Source: Calycina herbarum (Eukaryota; Ascomycota; Leotiomycetes; Helotiales; Pezizellaceae). Taken from it: a stretch of 64,000 nucleotides of DNA. The stretch is taken from positions 1 to 64,000 of the forward strand of contig LLEY01000095.1 of NCBI GenBank assembly GCA_001414485.1. Reading direction: 5' to 3'. Position numbers and translations under genes: made by a program. Shown piece after piece: positions 24,201 through 36,718 of the stretch. The notes below the pieces were generated by a model. It did not search any database. It saw nothing but the letters and a program-made list of their open reading frames with translations, and was not told the origin of the DNA. The first letter of the stretch is position 1; each line of letters starts with the position of its first letter.

Positions 24201-27150
24201 AAAGAGATATATTCAGAAATCTGAATCGCCTATCTCTTTAAATATACTTATTATTAAGAAAAAGAACGATCTAAATAGACGAGTATATATTAATTATAAG
24301 GAATTAAATAATATAATAATTAAGAACGCTTATCTGTTACTAACTAGCTAGTACTTATAGAATAAGTTAGACTAGGTAAAGAAGTTTATAAAACTAGATT
24401 AATAGAACGCTTATAGATTAATTAGGATTAAGATAAGCTATAAATAGAAGACTACGTTTATCTTACTATTAGGACTTTATAAGTATATAGTAATATCTTT
24501 TAGTTTAACTAATATACTAGCTACTTATTAGAGATAGAATAATAGTATTCTAGAAGATCTTCCAGAGGTAACCGTTATATATTACTTAGATAATATATTA
24601 ATTTTCTCTAAAAATCTAGAAGAATATAAGAGCTATATAAAGGAAGTCTTATAAAGACTTACTAAAGTAGACACTCGTCTAAAGCTCTTAAAATATAAGT
24701 TTAGAGTTAAAAGAACTCTCTTCCTAGAATAGGTATTTAGCCTAGGAAAAATAGAAATAGATCTAGAAAAGATTTATATAGTTATTAAATAGGAATTACT
24801 AAAAAACGTTAAAGATATATAATCCTTCCTAGGATTTACTAATTTCTATTAACTATTTATTAAAGACTATATAAAGATTATAAAACCTATGTTAATACTA
24901 ACTAGGAAAGCTATAGCTTTTATCTAAGATAAGAAGACTAAAAAGGCCTTCTAAGAAATTAAAGAATAGTTTATAGTAAAACCTATTCTATATAATTTTA
25001 ATTAAAAAAAACTAAGTATAATAGAAATAGATATCTTAGATATAGTAGTAGGCGCTATATATCTATAACTAAATAAGATAGGAAAACTTATATCTATAAT
25101 ATATTTCTTAAAAACTTTTAATATAGTATAACAGAACTATAGCATTTATAACAAAGAACTTATAGCTATTATTCTAGCTCTTAAAGAATAGAGGATCTAT
25201 CTCTAGAGTATATTATACTTAGTAATAGTACTTACTAATTATCTAAACCTAAAAACGTTTACTATAACTAAGGAACTTGTTACTAGACGTCTAGCTAGGT
25301 AGTCTAAAACTTTAATAGGATTTAAGATAATTATTTAATATATTAGTAGAATAAGTAACACTTAAGCTAATACTCTAAGCCGGAAACTAGGCTATAAGGA
25401 AAACAAAAAATATATTAATATAGTAATATTAAAATATAACGAAAATAGCGACTTAGTACCTACTATATATAAGATAGTAGTAATAAACGATATCTAGATA
25501 GATAAAATTTAGAGTATTTACAAAGGTTATAACTAGTATATAAAAGAGAAACTATAGGTTCTTAGCTTATATATAAAGGAGTTTATATAAAAATACTATA
25601 CTATACCTGCTTATAGCTATTAAGGGATTCGTAGAACCCTCTAGTAGATAAGATAATACTACTATATTAATCAGCTATCTACGATAGTTAAGAAAGTAAT
25701 AACGGAATATAATACCTATACTAGGAATAAGACTTCCTACTATACTTCTTATAGACAGATAAACACTACTCTAATACTATAAATACCTTAGAAATTAATA
25801 TCTATAGATTTTATTATTAAATTACTAAAATCTAAAGATCTAATAATAGAAGTTAAGTATAACACGATCCTAGTTATTATAGAATAACTTATAAAGTATA
25901 TAATTCTAATAGTATATATAGAGTTAAGTATAGCTAAGGAATTAGTATTCGTATTTCTTAAAGAAGTGTAATAGCCAGCTATTAATAGAATTGCCGAGCT
26001 ATCGGAACAGCTAAGAATACGTGCCGAGTATAGTACAGCATAGATGGTTTCGGAATTGTCAGAGCCGGATCGGTACGGACTTTTGTTATTATCCGGCCCT
26101 CTTATATATAGATGCCCTTACTCTCTCTTGAGGAAAGACTAATTTGGTCTTTTCCTTCGTATCAGAGCCTAGTATTCGGATATGTCATTCTATCGAACGC
26201 ACTTCCATATACCTCTTTTGTAGTAGTATCCGTTTCGTGCCGTTATAAGAAGTAGTCTTAAGACATAGACTATCTAAAGAAATACTCTTAGATAGAGATA
26301 AACTCTTTACTTTAAAATTTTAGATCGCTCTTATAAAGCGATTAAGTATGAAAAGAAAGCTCTTTATAGCTTTCTACTCTTAAATAAATAGAGGAAACGA
26401 ATAGATAAATTAAGTAGTTAAAATATACCTTTATTATTATATAAACTACTAATAAGACAACTAGGTAGAACTACTACTCTTAGTATAGTTTACCTATAAT
26501 AGTTTAGTAATAGAAATAATACTTATTACGCTATTCTATACTAATTATAGATATAAATTATTAGTATACTAAGAACTACTATCTATAACTATTAATAATC
26601 AACTTACTTATATTCAGGTCTTGAAAATTAAGAGATTATATAAAGAACTTATAGAAGACTTATAATTTATTACTAAAAGAAACGTATACTACTATAATAA
26701 ATAACGTAGTTAGAAGCTAATACTAAAAGAGAGAGATAAAGTCTACTTAATATAAAAAAATATTAATATAAAAAAACTAAGTAATAAACTAGATTATAAA
26801 AAACTTAGACTATTTAAAATTAAATAAGTTAAGAGACCTTTAAATTATAAACTAGTATTACTATAGATAATAAACATCTACCTAGTATTTTATATATCCT
26901 TACTTAAACTAGTACTACTAGGAGCTCTACTAGCTCTAATTATAGAAATTCAACTAATAAATCTAAATACTAAATATAAAGTTAAGAGGATTCTTAACTA
27001 TAAACTTATTAGAGGATAAGTTAAGTATTTAATTAAATAGTTAGATTACCTATACTTAGAAAATACTTAGAAGCTAAAAAACAACCTTAACTATTACCTA
27101 GTATAACTTTAGGAATTTTACTAACGAAACCTAGAGCTGTCTAGAATTTA
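21230..27150 (+). pseudogene. gag-pol polyprotein pseudogene of Gypsy element 1
   Basis: Reading through TAA/TAG stops, the order is a gag-like part (about 21.3-22.2 kb, with a zinc-knuckle-like CYNY segment near 22090), aspartic protease (VIIDLGVISNFIS near 23640, Ser of D-S/T-G replaced), reverse transcriptase (VIYYLDNILIFSK near 24580-24610, second Asp of Y-L-D-D changed to Asn), RNase H (SIYNKELIAIILALKE near 25140) and integrase to about 26.9 kb, interrupted by a solo LTR at 25967. Order RT-RNase H-integrase defines Ty3/Gypsy. Heavily RIP-mutated and non-functional. Confidence 0.8.
25967..26247 (+). mobile_element. solo LTR, family B (281 bp), nested in Gypsy 1, TSD AGAAG
   Basis: Flanked by AGAAG at 25962-25966 and 26248-26252. 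The uninterrupted site is visible in Gypsy element 2 (about 31425, ...TTAGAGAGGTAGTCTT...). It is nearly identical to the LTR at 35360 but with several C-to-T/G-to-A changes, so it was lightly RIP-mutated after insertion. Confidence 0.93.
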
Positions 27151-27637
27151 GAACCAGGGTTAGATAGAGAAACATTATTAGAAAGTATCTACTTAATAAA
27201 AGAAGCTATTACGAAAACAGAGAACTAAGAAGACGAGGACTTAAGAGGAGGACTCGAGAGAGAAGGACTCTGAGGAGTAATAGAGAGCTGTTTACGTAAA
27301 AAGCTAAAGAAAAATCGATATATAGGTTTTCTAGGTCTAGGGAGAGGAATGTTAAGATAACTAGAACTATTATAAGATCTTTTCAACTGAATATACTTAG
27401 AATATTAAGAGGATTTAGAAAGCTCTAGGAAACAGCGACGAGATTGTTTTCGATAAAAAGAATAAGTCTCTACTAGACGTTATATAGATTCGATTCGTAT
27501 AGTAAGAGCTAGACGCTCTTTTCGTTTAATATAAGAGAAGGACATGTTTATATATAAAGAAAGGACGATATCTTTCTAACGACGAATTTTAGAGTTATAT
27601 TCTAGTATAGAGACACGTTAGACTAAGAAGGGAATAG

Positions 27638-28281
27638 TATTATAAATCACGTACTAGCACGTAAATAAATAAAGTCTAGACAGCGCTCTAATAGAATAAA
27701 TACTATTATAACCCTGAAAGAAAGAAGGGATTAAATAGATATATAATTCTAGAGATCTTATTATAGTTATATTACGTAACTTAGTTAGAAGCAGTTAGGT
27801 AATAGAGTCTAGTTTTAAGAAGCTCTAGAAATAGAGTCGGACTCTATCTTCAGAACTTCTACTAAGTAGGACTCTAATATAAACGAAGGTTCTATATAAG
27901 ACTTGTAACGGCTCTCTACAAATATACCAAAAGAGATACTTATAGAATAGTACCTATATTCGAAGAAAACTAAACTAAAGAGAGAAGAGGAGAGTTAGTA
28001 CGCTCTGTCTCTATTTATATACACTAAGCGAGACTTCGGTAGAACCTCGGCACGTGATCCAGTCGTATGTGACTGGGACTGTTACAAGACTAGCACTTCT
28101 GCTATTAGATAGAAGCTTTATACTTAACTTTAGTTATTAATCTTATTATCTTATTTAATATCTTTAATATAAGTAACGAGTTTACTTCTAAGTAAACAAC
28201 CCGGCGTATCTATACTTCTTACCTATATACTAACCTTCGAGACTTAGTTATCTTTGTTTAGTTCGTTTAAGTTTCGTTATA
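27638..28281 (+). repeat. 3' LTR of Gypsy element 1 (split by a nested LTR)
   Basis: Starts TATTATAAATCACGTA and ends TTTCGTTATA. It is interrupted at 27904-28086. Without the insertion and one target copy it is 456 bp, equal to the 5' LTR. Confidence 0.9.
27904..28086 (+). mobile_element. solo LTR, family C (183 bp), TSD AGACT
   Basis: Starts TGTAACGG and ends CTGTTACA, so the ends form a TGTAAC/GTTACA inverted repeat. AGACT flanks it at 27899-27903 and 28087-28091. Its interior keeps more CA/TG than the surrounding LTR, particularly at the right end, so it is younger than its host. Only one copy is in the window, so the parent family is unknown; a TRIM-type small LTR element is an alternative. 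Confidence 0.85.
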
Positions 28282-29005
28282 TCTAGGTTACGACCTACTA
28301 TAGTACTTCTTTCTCTCTTAGAGTATAGAGTAGCTATATATAGTCTACCTAGTTAAACAACTCTACTATATCTAGTTAGACTAAAGACACGTAGCTCTTA
28401 TTCTTCTAAGTAGTATATACTCTCTCTATTACTATTCTTATTATAAGTTCTATATTCTAGTACTCCTAGTTACTTATCTATATCTCTAAGAGTATAGCCG
28501 CCTCTTTTATAAGCTATATAAGCTTCTATACTATTACCTTCTTAAGAATCTTATCTATAGTCGAGAGTAGTACTATTAGCTAGTAGGCCTCTACCTTACT
28601 CTATTCCTCTATTATCTTACCTAGTTTCCTTAGTACTACTACTTTTACGTAGTAGAACTATAATAGAAAGTACTATAAGTAAAAGCTCGCTTCTACGATT
28701 ACTACGAGTATCTCTCGAAGCAGCTTATTATACGCTTTTAGAAAGCCGTTCGCTAGTATATTAAACCCTAGTACCTTCTAAGGTGTCGATCTTTAAGAGA
28801 AGCTCTTAGAGCTCTACTTCTTATTAGAAATACTCGAGTAGTCGGCTATAGATTCTAGGAAGAACTTCTCTACGAGGATATAAGCCTTATTCTTATAATT
28901 CTCGCCGCTGGTTCCGCTAAGCGAGGTAAGTGTTAGTAGCGCTAGTGATTCAGATTTTATATATCTCTTTAAACGTGTCTACTTCTTAAGTATCTATAAT
29001 AAAGA
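28282..29005 (-). mobile_element. LINE retrotransposon, upstream part of the RT domain
   Basis: On the minus strand, reading from about 29005 gives a KAPGPD-like segment (STP-KVLGFNILANGFLK), then the VVLRKPGK- and YRPIALLSTL-like motifs in stop-ridden form (about 28660-28560), then SLV-LDIVELFN-V near 28360 (LDI.gAFd.V). At the Gypsy junction the frame continues directly into 20716 after one TCTAG copy is removed. This identifies a Tad/I-like LINE and the insertion point of Gypsy 1. The upper end is approximate, where Gypsy 2 begins. Confidence 0.8.
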
Positions 29006-32000
29006 AAAAGTAACGTTCTTTTCTTAGTCTTATATCTAATTAGTTAGAGAAAAGAACTTAAAGAATTAGTTATTCAAGGTTTATTATATTAAACTAGAAA
29101 TATATACTACTTTAAGAGAAAGATAGTTAATTATAACTATAAAAATATAAGAAAAAGAGCTAAAAGTTATAATTAACTTAGAAGCGATAAGTAACTTTCT
29201 TTCCCTAGTAGCTCTAAAGAAGCTAAATATTCTATTTAATAAAATAAAACTATATCGCTTAGAGATAATAGATAAGACAGATATTACTTACTAAAACAGA
29301 GTAATTAACTAGTAAACTATTCTAATAAAAACCTATATTAAAGAATATATCTTAGATATATAATTTAATATTATTAAAATAGAAAGTAAGAAGGTAATAC
29401 TTAGTATACTATAGATTTAAGAATATAATCTAGATATTAACTAGAAGGCTAGAATAATAACCTTTAGCTAATATAATTATATAGGTTTATAATTTTAACT
29501 ATAAGACTAGAACAAGCTTAGTACTACCTCTTCTAACACGTCTAAATACCTAGTCTAAGGTCCTCTATAATATAGTAAAAAAGCTAAACTAAAGATATCT
29601 ATATAGTATAAAGAATTTAAGGAATTGTTTAAAAACCTAGAGAATATATATACTCTTCTTAAATATTAACTATAGAATTATAAGATTAAATTAAAAGAGA
29701 GTTATAATCTTAAGAAGTAGAAGCTTCGACTTTATAGCTAGAAGAACCTATAACTTCTTAAAAAGTATATATAAGAAGGATAATCTAAACAGAAGAGTTT
29801 ATATTAACTATTAAGACGTTAATAATATAACAGTTAAGAGTGCTTATCTAGTACTAGAAAGCTAATACTTATAAGATAAGAATAGAAAAGCTAAGAAATT
29901 TATAAAACTCGACTAATAAAACGTCTTTAGTCTAATACGAATTAAGTAAGAGAATAAATAGAAGATAGTATTCGTCTTACTATTAGGTCTTTATAAATAT
30001 ATAGTAATACTATTTAGATTAACTAACGTACTAGCTACCTACTAGAGATAGAATAATAAAATACTAGAGAATCTTCTAAGAGTAACTATTATATATTATC
30101 TAGATAATATCTTCGTATTTTTAGAATTTAAAAAGGAATATAAGAGATATATTAGAGAAGTCTTATAAAGACTCGCTATAGTAGACTCTTATCTTAAACT
30201 TTTAAAGTACGAATTTAAGATAACCTATACTACTTTTCTAAGCTATAAGATCTCTCTTAGAAAAATAGAGATTAACTTAGAAAAGATTAAAGTAATTCTA
30301 GAATAGGAATTACTAAAGAATATTAAAGACGTTTAGTTATTCTAGAGATTTACTAACTTTTATTAGTAATATATTAGAGGATACTCTAGGATCTTAAAAC
30401 TAATAACAAACCTTACTAGAAAGAATGTTCTATTTATCTAGAATAAGAATACTAAAAAAGCTTTCTAGGAAATTAAGAAGCGATTTATAGAAGAACTAAT
30501 TCTCTAGAACTTTAATACTAATAAACTAAGTACTATTAAAATAGACGCTTTAGATATAGTAGTTACTACTATATATCTTTAGCCTAATAACAAAGGAAAA
30601 CTTATATCTATAGTATATTTTTCTAGGATATTAGATATCGTCTAATAAAACTATAGTATTTATAAGAAGGAACTTCTTACTATAGTCTTAGCTCTTAAAT
30701 ACTAGAGAATCTACCTTTAGAGTATAAAATACTAAGTACTAGTTCTTACTAACTACGAAAACCTAAAGATATAGATAACAACGAAAGAACTTAGTAATAG
30801 ACGTCTTACTAAGTAGTTATAAACTCTTACTAGATTTAATATTATAATCTAATATATTAAAAGAATAGATAATCTATAAGTAGACGTCTTAAGTTAATAA
30901 CTAGGCTATAAAGAAGATAAAGAATATAAAAAGATTATAATCTTAAAAGAACTTAAGAATAGAGATTTAGCTTTAACGATTTATAAAATTATAGCTACTA
31001 AAGAAAAAACTTATATACTAGAATCTAATAATAAGGCCTTTATTAAAGAATAATACGAATTACTAGCCTATAGTTACTAAGAAATTCGAAGGACTCTTTA
31101 GAGAATAAGATAATAGTATAAAGTTAATAAACTTATAGTAATAGTTAAGAAAGTAATAATAGAGTATAATACCTATACTAAGAGTAAGGCTTTCTACTAT
31201 ATATCTTATAGCTAGATAAATACTACTCTAGTACTATAGATACCTTAGGAATTAATATCTTAGGATTTTATTATTAAGCTACTAAAATCTAAGGATCTAA
31301 TAACAAGAGTTAAGTATAACTTAATCCTAGTTATTATAGAACGACTTACGAAATATATAATTCTAGTACTATATATAAAGTCAAGTATAGCTAAGAAACT
31401 AGCTTTTGTATTCCTTAGAGAGGTAGTCTTAAGATATAAACTACTAAAAGAAATTCTCTTAGATAAAGATAAGCTCTTTATCTTAAAATTTTAAGTAGCT
31501 CTTATAAAACAACTAAGAGCGAAGAGGAAGCTGTTTATAGCTTTCTATCTATAGATAAATAAAGAGAATAAATATATAAATTAAGTAGTTAAAATATATC
31601 TTTATTATTATATAAACTACTAGTAAGATAACTAGGTAGAATTACTACTACTAGTATAATTCGCTTATAATAGTTTAATAATAGAAATAATACTAGTTAT
31701 ACTATTTTTTACTAACTTTAGATACGAATTAATAGTATATTAAGAGCTATATAAAGAACTAGTAGAAGATTTATAGTTCGTAGTAGAACGAAATATATAC
31801 TACTATAATAAACGATGTAGTTAAGAGCTAATATTAAAAGAGAGAGATAAAGTTTATTTAGTATAGAAAAATATTAATACTAAGAGACTAAGTAATAAAC
31901 TAGACTATAAGAAACTAAGACTATTTAGAATTAAGTAAGTTAGAGAACCTTTAAATTATAAATTAGTACTACTATAAACTATAAACATATATCTAGTATT

Positions 32001-33372
32001 CTATATATCTCTACTTAAACTAGTACTACTAGAAGTACTACTAGCCTTACTTATAGAAATTTAACTACTTAACCTAAATACTAAATATAAAGTTAAAAAG
32101 ATTTTAAACTACTATATTATTAGAGGTAAAATCAAGTACTTAATAAAATAGATAGATTACTTATACTTAGAAAATACCTAGAAGCTAAAAAGTAATCTTA
32201 ACTAGTACCTAGTAGAACTTTAGAAATTCTACTAGTAAAACCTAGGTTTACCTATATCTTATAGTTAGAAGAGAAAGCCTCTAAAAAGGCTAGGTTAAGA
32301 CCTAGCTTAGGAATAGAATTAATAGAAGTAGAAGAGACTACTAGATAGAGGATCTCCGCCTCTCTCTACTCTCTCTCTTCTTCTTCTTCTTTCTTTTCTT
32401 TCTCTCTCTCTTCTACCTTATTAAGCTCTTATAGGTTTAAGAGACTAAAATATAGCATCTCCTACTCTCGCTTAGTAAGGAAGCGTTACTATTTCTATAA
32501 TTTAAGGATCTTTTATATAGCTTCTTCTTAAACCTTATAAGCGGTCTTCTTTTCTATTATAACCGCTGCTTCTAAGTATTAAGAGATTTCTACTCGAAGA
32601 TTAAGAGTATTCAGTTCTATTCTTCGACGTTGTAGAGCTTACTCTTTCTAGTATATTTAGAGTACTTAGAACTACTAGCGATACTAATATAGCGACGGCT
32701 AGTCTTTGCTTAAGTATATTAAGTATAAGGAATTATTTCGTATTCTAATCGTTTAATTTAAAGAGTGTTTAGAATTTTATATTATTTAAGCCTATTTTTA
32801 TAGATAGGTGTTAATAATATAATAGAAGAAAGAGAAGGCTATCTACTTTCTAATAATATTTCTTAGGTTATACTTAAGTATAAGAACACGCTAGTTTAAG
32901 AAGAGGATAGTGTTATAAATTATAGAATATAGTAAGTAGTTTAGACAGCGCTCTAATAAGATAAGATATAATATCTAGGGAATAGAAGATAATATAAGAG
33001 AGAATTAGTAATATAGAAGGTATTTAAGAGTTTTAGAATCTTACTATTATAAGGCTGTTAGAAGTTACATACGGTTATGTAATATAATCGCCTATATCGC
33101 CTTAATCGCTCTAATTATAAGCGATATAAGTAATATAAGCGATGTAAGTAATATACTTAGAGAACGAAGGTTCTATATAAGACTAGTACGTCTGCTATTA
33201 GATAGAAGCTTCGTACTTAACTTTAGTTATTAATCTTATTACTTTGCTTTAATATCTTTAATATAAGTAACGAGTTTACCTCTAAGTAAATACTATATAA
33301 TAGTTGTCTTCTTTACTTATATACTAACTGTCGAACTCGATACCTTTATAGTTAGATACCGGTTTCGTTATA
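29005..33372 (+). mobile_element. Ty3/Gypsy element 2 (family A), 5'-truncated, RIP-inactivated
   Basis: From about 29010 the sequence aligns with Gypsy element 1 from about 23187 onward, with rearranged or deleted patches near 29070. Protease, RT (IYYLDNIFVF near 30090), RNase H (SIYKKELLTIVLALKY near 30655) and integrase follow in the same order. It ends in a family A LTR at 32911-33372. The 5' LTR, gag and first part of pol are missing, so no left target duplication can be checked. TCTAG follows its right end. Confidence 0.75.
32911..33372 (+). repeat. 3' LTR of Gypsy element 2
   Basis: 462 bp of family A, starting TGTTATAAATTATAG and ending TTTCGTTATA. The five bases before it (GATAG) do not match the five after it (TCTAG), so it is an element's 3' LTR rather than a solo LTR. 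Confidence 0.8.
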
Positions 33373-35359
33373 TCTAGCTCTTGTCTCCGCTCTTCTATAA
33401 TAAAAGATATATATTTTTTACTAGTGTCTATACTATAGGTTTCTTCTAAATATATAGTAGAGTTAAGTATACTCTACCTACGTAAGAGCCTCTATAACGC
33501 TTTTCTCTTATATTTCGCCTTCTAAGTTTAGAAGAGAGAAAGATAAATTCTCTCTATCTACGTCTCTCTTATAGTTTACTTCTTAAGCTTATAAATAGCT
33601 AACTAGCTAACTATACTCTTTACTCTCTTATAGACCGATATACACCTCTGTTCTCTCGGGCTATATAGATAGTATTATATAGAGTAATAAATTACTATCC
33701 TCTTTCTATCGCTACTATTATATACCTCGCCTTAGAGGATTAACCTCTCTTTGTAATACTCTACTATATCTCTACTACTTTAGTAGAGCCGACTATACCT
33801 CGTAGGATTTATATAGAGTATACTTCTAGCTAGATAGTATACTCTATATATTTCTATTCTACTAACTAAAGCGAAGCTTCTATTCTCTCTATATACTTCT
33901 AATCTCTAGCTTTCTATTAGTATAGTCTCTAAGCCTTGTTTATATAAAGTAAGCTAGTATTTCTATCTTATATATTATAGAATCGCGTTTCTAGGTATAT
34001 AGGTAAAGAGAGAGCTAGTATCGTATTCGTAGATAATTCGTAAATTATTCTTAAGCTTATATCTATAGTAGTTCTTCTCTGTCTATATCGAGCTCTTCTT
34101 AAGAGTGTTCTTCTACGTTAGTAGAAGAGTTAAGAGAAGAGAAGAGACCTTTATCTAAACTATTTCTCTCTATCTATCTCTACTCGCTTATACGAGATCC
34201 TAGCTCTTTACTATCTCTTCTAGACTTATCTACTTATATAGTATATAACTCTTCTTTATACTCTCTTCTTTAATAGACGCTCTGTTTTCTTCTTTATATA
34301 AGTCGACTGTCGTAGAAGGAAGACTATACTTATCAGTTCTATAGTAGGAACCTATACTAACTAGTATACCTCTATTTTTACTAATTATAAAAACTCTATA
34401 AATACCGCTCTAGAGGTGCTCTATCCGCCTAATATAGTTAGTACTACTTAGAAATCCGACTACGTAGATGTCGAAGATATATCTAGTTATAAGATAGAGA
34501 ATTAGACAGTTAGATAGTTTTTAAATACTAGTAGTATTAGCTACTATTCCTCTATTCTAGTAAGGCTACGTCGCGATACCCTCGTTAGATTACTATAACA
34601 CTTCTACTAGCTCTAACTGAATTATAAGAGTATCTTATTAGCTTTAGAACTATATTACTTACGCTTAATTCTAGGTTCGTAGCTAGCGCTACGAATAAGC
34701 AGAGATTTCAACTTTACTAGCTTTTATATAATTATATAATCTTTAGAATCTTCTAATAACTATTCTGTTTATAAGCTAAAGAAGTTTCAAGTACTTATTC
34801 TAGAAGTATATATAGCTTTTTACTATCTTATAGTTAGAAATCAAGTTAATTAAGTCTTTAACTCTAATACTTATACTCTAATTCTATAGAAATATAATTT
34901 AATAATTATCTAATCTACTTTATAACTTACTTTATATATTACTCTCTTTCTTCTATATAAACTTAATAAATAGATAGTAATAAGTCTAGTTATATAATAA
35001 ATATTTCAAGTAATAAATCTTTTAATTATTATATATATTATTATAATAGTAATATTTATACTATAAATAGACTATATTTAATATTTCATAGTTTAGTATA
35101 AAAAGATATATTATCTTCTATTTAAAAAAGAAATTAAGTTAGACTAAGCTATACTAGCTACTATTATAGAAAGCTTAAATATAATTAGTAATAGCTCTAC
35201 CTATAAAATACTTTAAAGAGAAAAGAATTAAATTATACTTTTATAATATTAACTTAAAAATCTATAATTAGTCTAGAAAATAGATTAAAGTATTTTAAAA
35301 GTTTTAATATAAGATACTATAATAGTAAAAAAGCTAGATATTTATAAATATCTTTTAAA
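33373..35359. repeat. RIP-degraded repeat, possibly further LINE sequence
   Basis: Minus-strand reading near 33.5 kb gives Arg/Lys-rich helical sequence that could be the LINE endonuclease-RT linker, but I could not match a motif with confidence. From about 34.7 kb it is simply AT-rich. The same AT-rich stretch seems to continue at 35646 and 36308, split by two solo LTRs. Confidence 0.35.
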
Positions 35360-35640
35360 TGTGATGGCCAGCTATTTATGGAATTGCCGAGCCATCGGAA
35401 CAGCCAAGAATACGTGCCGAGTATGGTACGGCACAGATGGTTTCGGAATTGTCAGAGCCGGATCGGTACGGACTTTTGTTATTATCCGGCCCTCTTGTAT
35501 ATAGATGCCCTTACTCTCTCTTGAGGAAAGACCAATTTGGTCTTTTCCTTCGTATCAGAGCCTAGTATTCGGGTATGTCATTCTATCGAACGCACTTCCA
35601 TATGCCTCTTTTGTAGTAGTATCCGTTTCGTGCCGTTACA
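35360..35640 (+). mobile_element. solo LTR, family B (281 bp), hardly mutated, TSD TTAAA
   Basis: Starts TGTGATGGCC and ends GCCGTTACA. TTAAA is present at 35355-35359 and 35641-35645. CA and TG dinucleotides are intact here although both flanks are RIP-saturated. Same length as the copy at 25967. Confidence 0.95.
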
Positions 35641-35827
35641 TTAAACTTTCTAAATAGTTTTAATAAAGAGATTTCTAGATTAAAGAAAATAAATAATAAG
35701 AATATATTATAAAGAGCTTTTATATACTAGTAGAATAGTCTAGTACTAGATATACTATAAGATAAATAGCTAAGTATACTAGTATAATTAGTATTATCTA
35801 GATAGTAAGTTAGCTTTAGTACTCTCA

Positions 35828-36302
35828 TGTCACGAATCACGTGCAAATCGTGATACGTAGTCCAGACGGCGTTCTGACAGGACAAGGCACAGGTATCCAG
35901 GAAAGGAAAGGTAACACAGGAGGAAGCCTAGAAGTGATAGCACTTGAAGGACTTCAGGATCTCATTGTTGGGATTATGTTGGAATCACGTGACTCTGTCG
36001 GCGGACACGTGATGATCGCCTACATCGCCTACATCGCTCGGTTAGCGGGCGATGCGAGCGATATGAGGGTTTCAGAGCGATACAGGCAAAGGACGAAGGT
36101 TCTATATATACTGGCACGTCTGCCATCTAGATAGGAGCTTCGTGCTCAACTTTAGTTATCAATTTTATCATCTTGTTTGACATCTTTGATACAAGTAACG
36201 AGTTCACTTCCAAGTGAACAACCCGGCGCATTCATACTTCTTACTGCATACCAACCTTCGAGACTTAGTCATCTTTGTTTAGTTCGTTTGAGTTTCGTTA
36301 CA
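35828..36302 (+). mobile_element. solo LTR, family A (475 bp), hardly mutated, TSD TCTCA
   Basis: Starts TGTCACGAATCACGTG and ends GAGTTTCGTTACA. TCTCA is present at 35823-35827 and 36303-36307. It is the only family A LTR here with both TG and CA ends and full CA/TG content, so it is the best available reference for the family. A chance 97-codon frame inside it is not a gene. Confidence 0.95.
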
Positions 36303-36713
36303 TCTCAGTTCTAAGACTAACTTATTATCTAACTCTTTAATACTAAGAGTGTTAAAGCTAAATTATCTACTAAGTTCTAAGGTTATACGATTATATAACT
36401 AGTCTTCTACTTCTTTATATACTATCTAGTTATATAAAACTATAATAGATTAAAAAAGCAAATAATAAATTAAGTAATTAAGCTAAAGTTTACTTAGAAA
36501 GATATTTCTTATATATATAGAGGTTATTATACTAGTATATCTAGTATAACTATTCTAGAAGTATACTATTAGTATATTTAATACTTAACTATACTAGATA
36601 TACTAGATATACTAGATATAATTATTATACTAGCTAGTATACTTAGTATTTAAAAGTTTTTTATAATATAGCTTTCTAGAGTTTATTACTTCGAGATCTT
36701 TTATTTTTAGATA
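36303..36713. repeat. RIP-degraded sequence with short TA-rich repeats
   Basis: Contains short repeats of the CTAGATATA type around 36590-36625. No coding domain was found. Confidence 0.4.
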
Positions 36714-36718
36714 AGTAC

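Larger units (their letters stand above)
20717..28281 (+). mobile_element. Ty3/Gypsy LTR retrotransposon 1 (family A), full length, RIP-inactivated
   Basis: LTRs 20717-21172 and 27638-28281 bound an internal region with gag-pol on the plus strand. TCTAG occurs at 20712-20716 and 28282-28286, an exact 5-bp target duplication. Two later insertions sit inside it: a 281-bp solo LTR (25967-26247) in the integrase region and a 183-bp solo LTR (27904-28086) in the right LTR. Removing the latter and its 5-bp duplication makes both LTRs exactly 456 bp. The whole unit is inserted in a LINE whose frame resumes across it. Confidence 0.92.

Noticed and set aside
35841..36134. 97-codon open frame on the + strand in the RIP block
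   Set aside because: It lies wholly inside the unmutated solo LTR 35828-36302; equivalent positions in other copies are not open. It is an LTR feature, not a gene.
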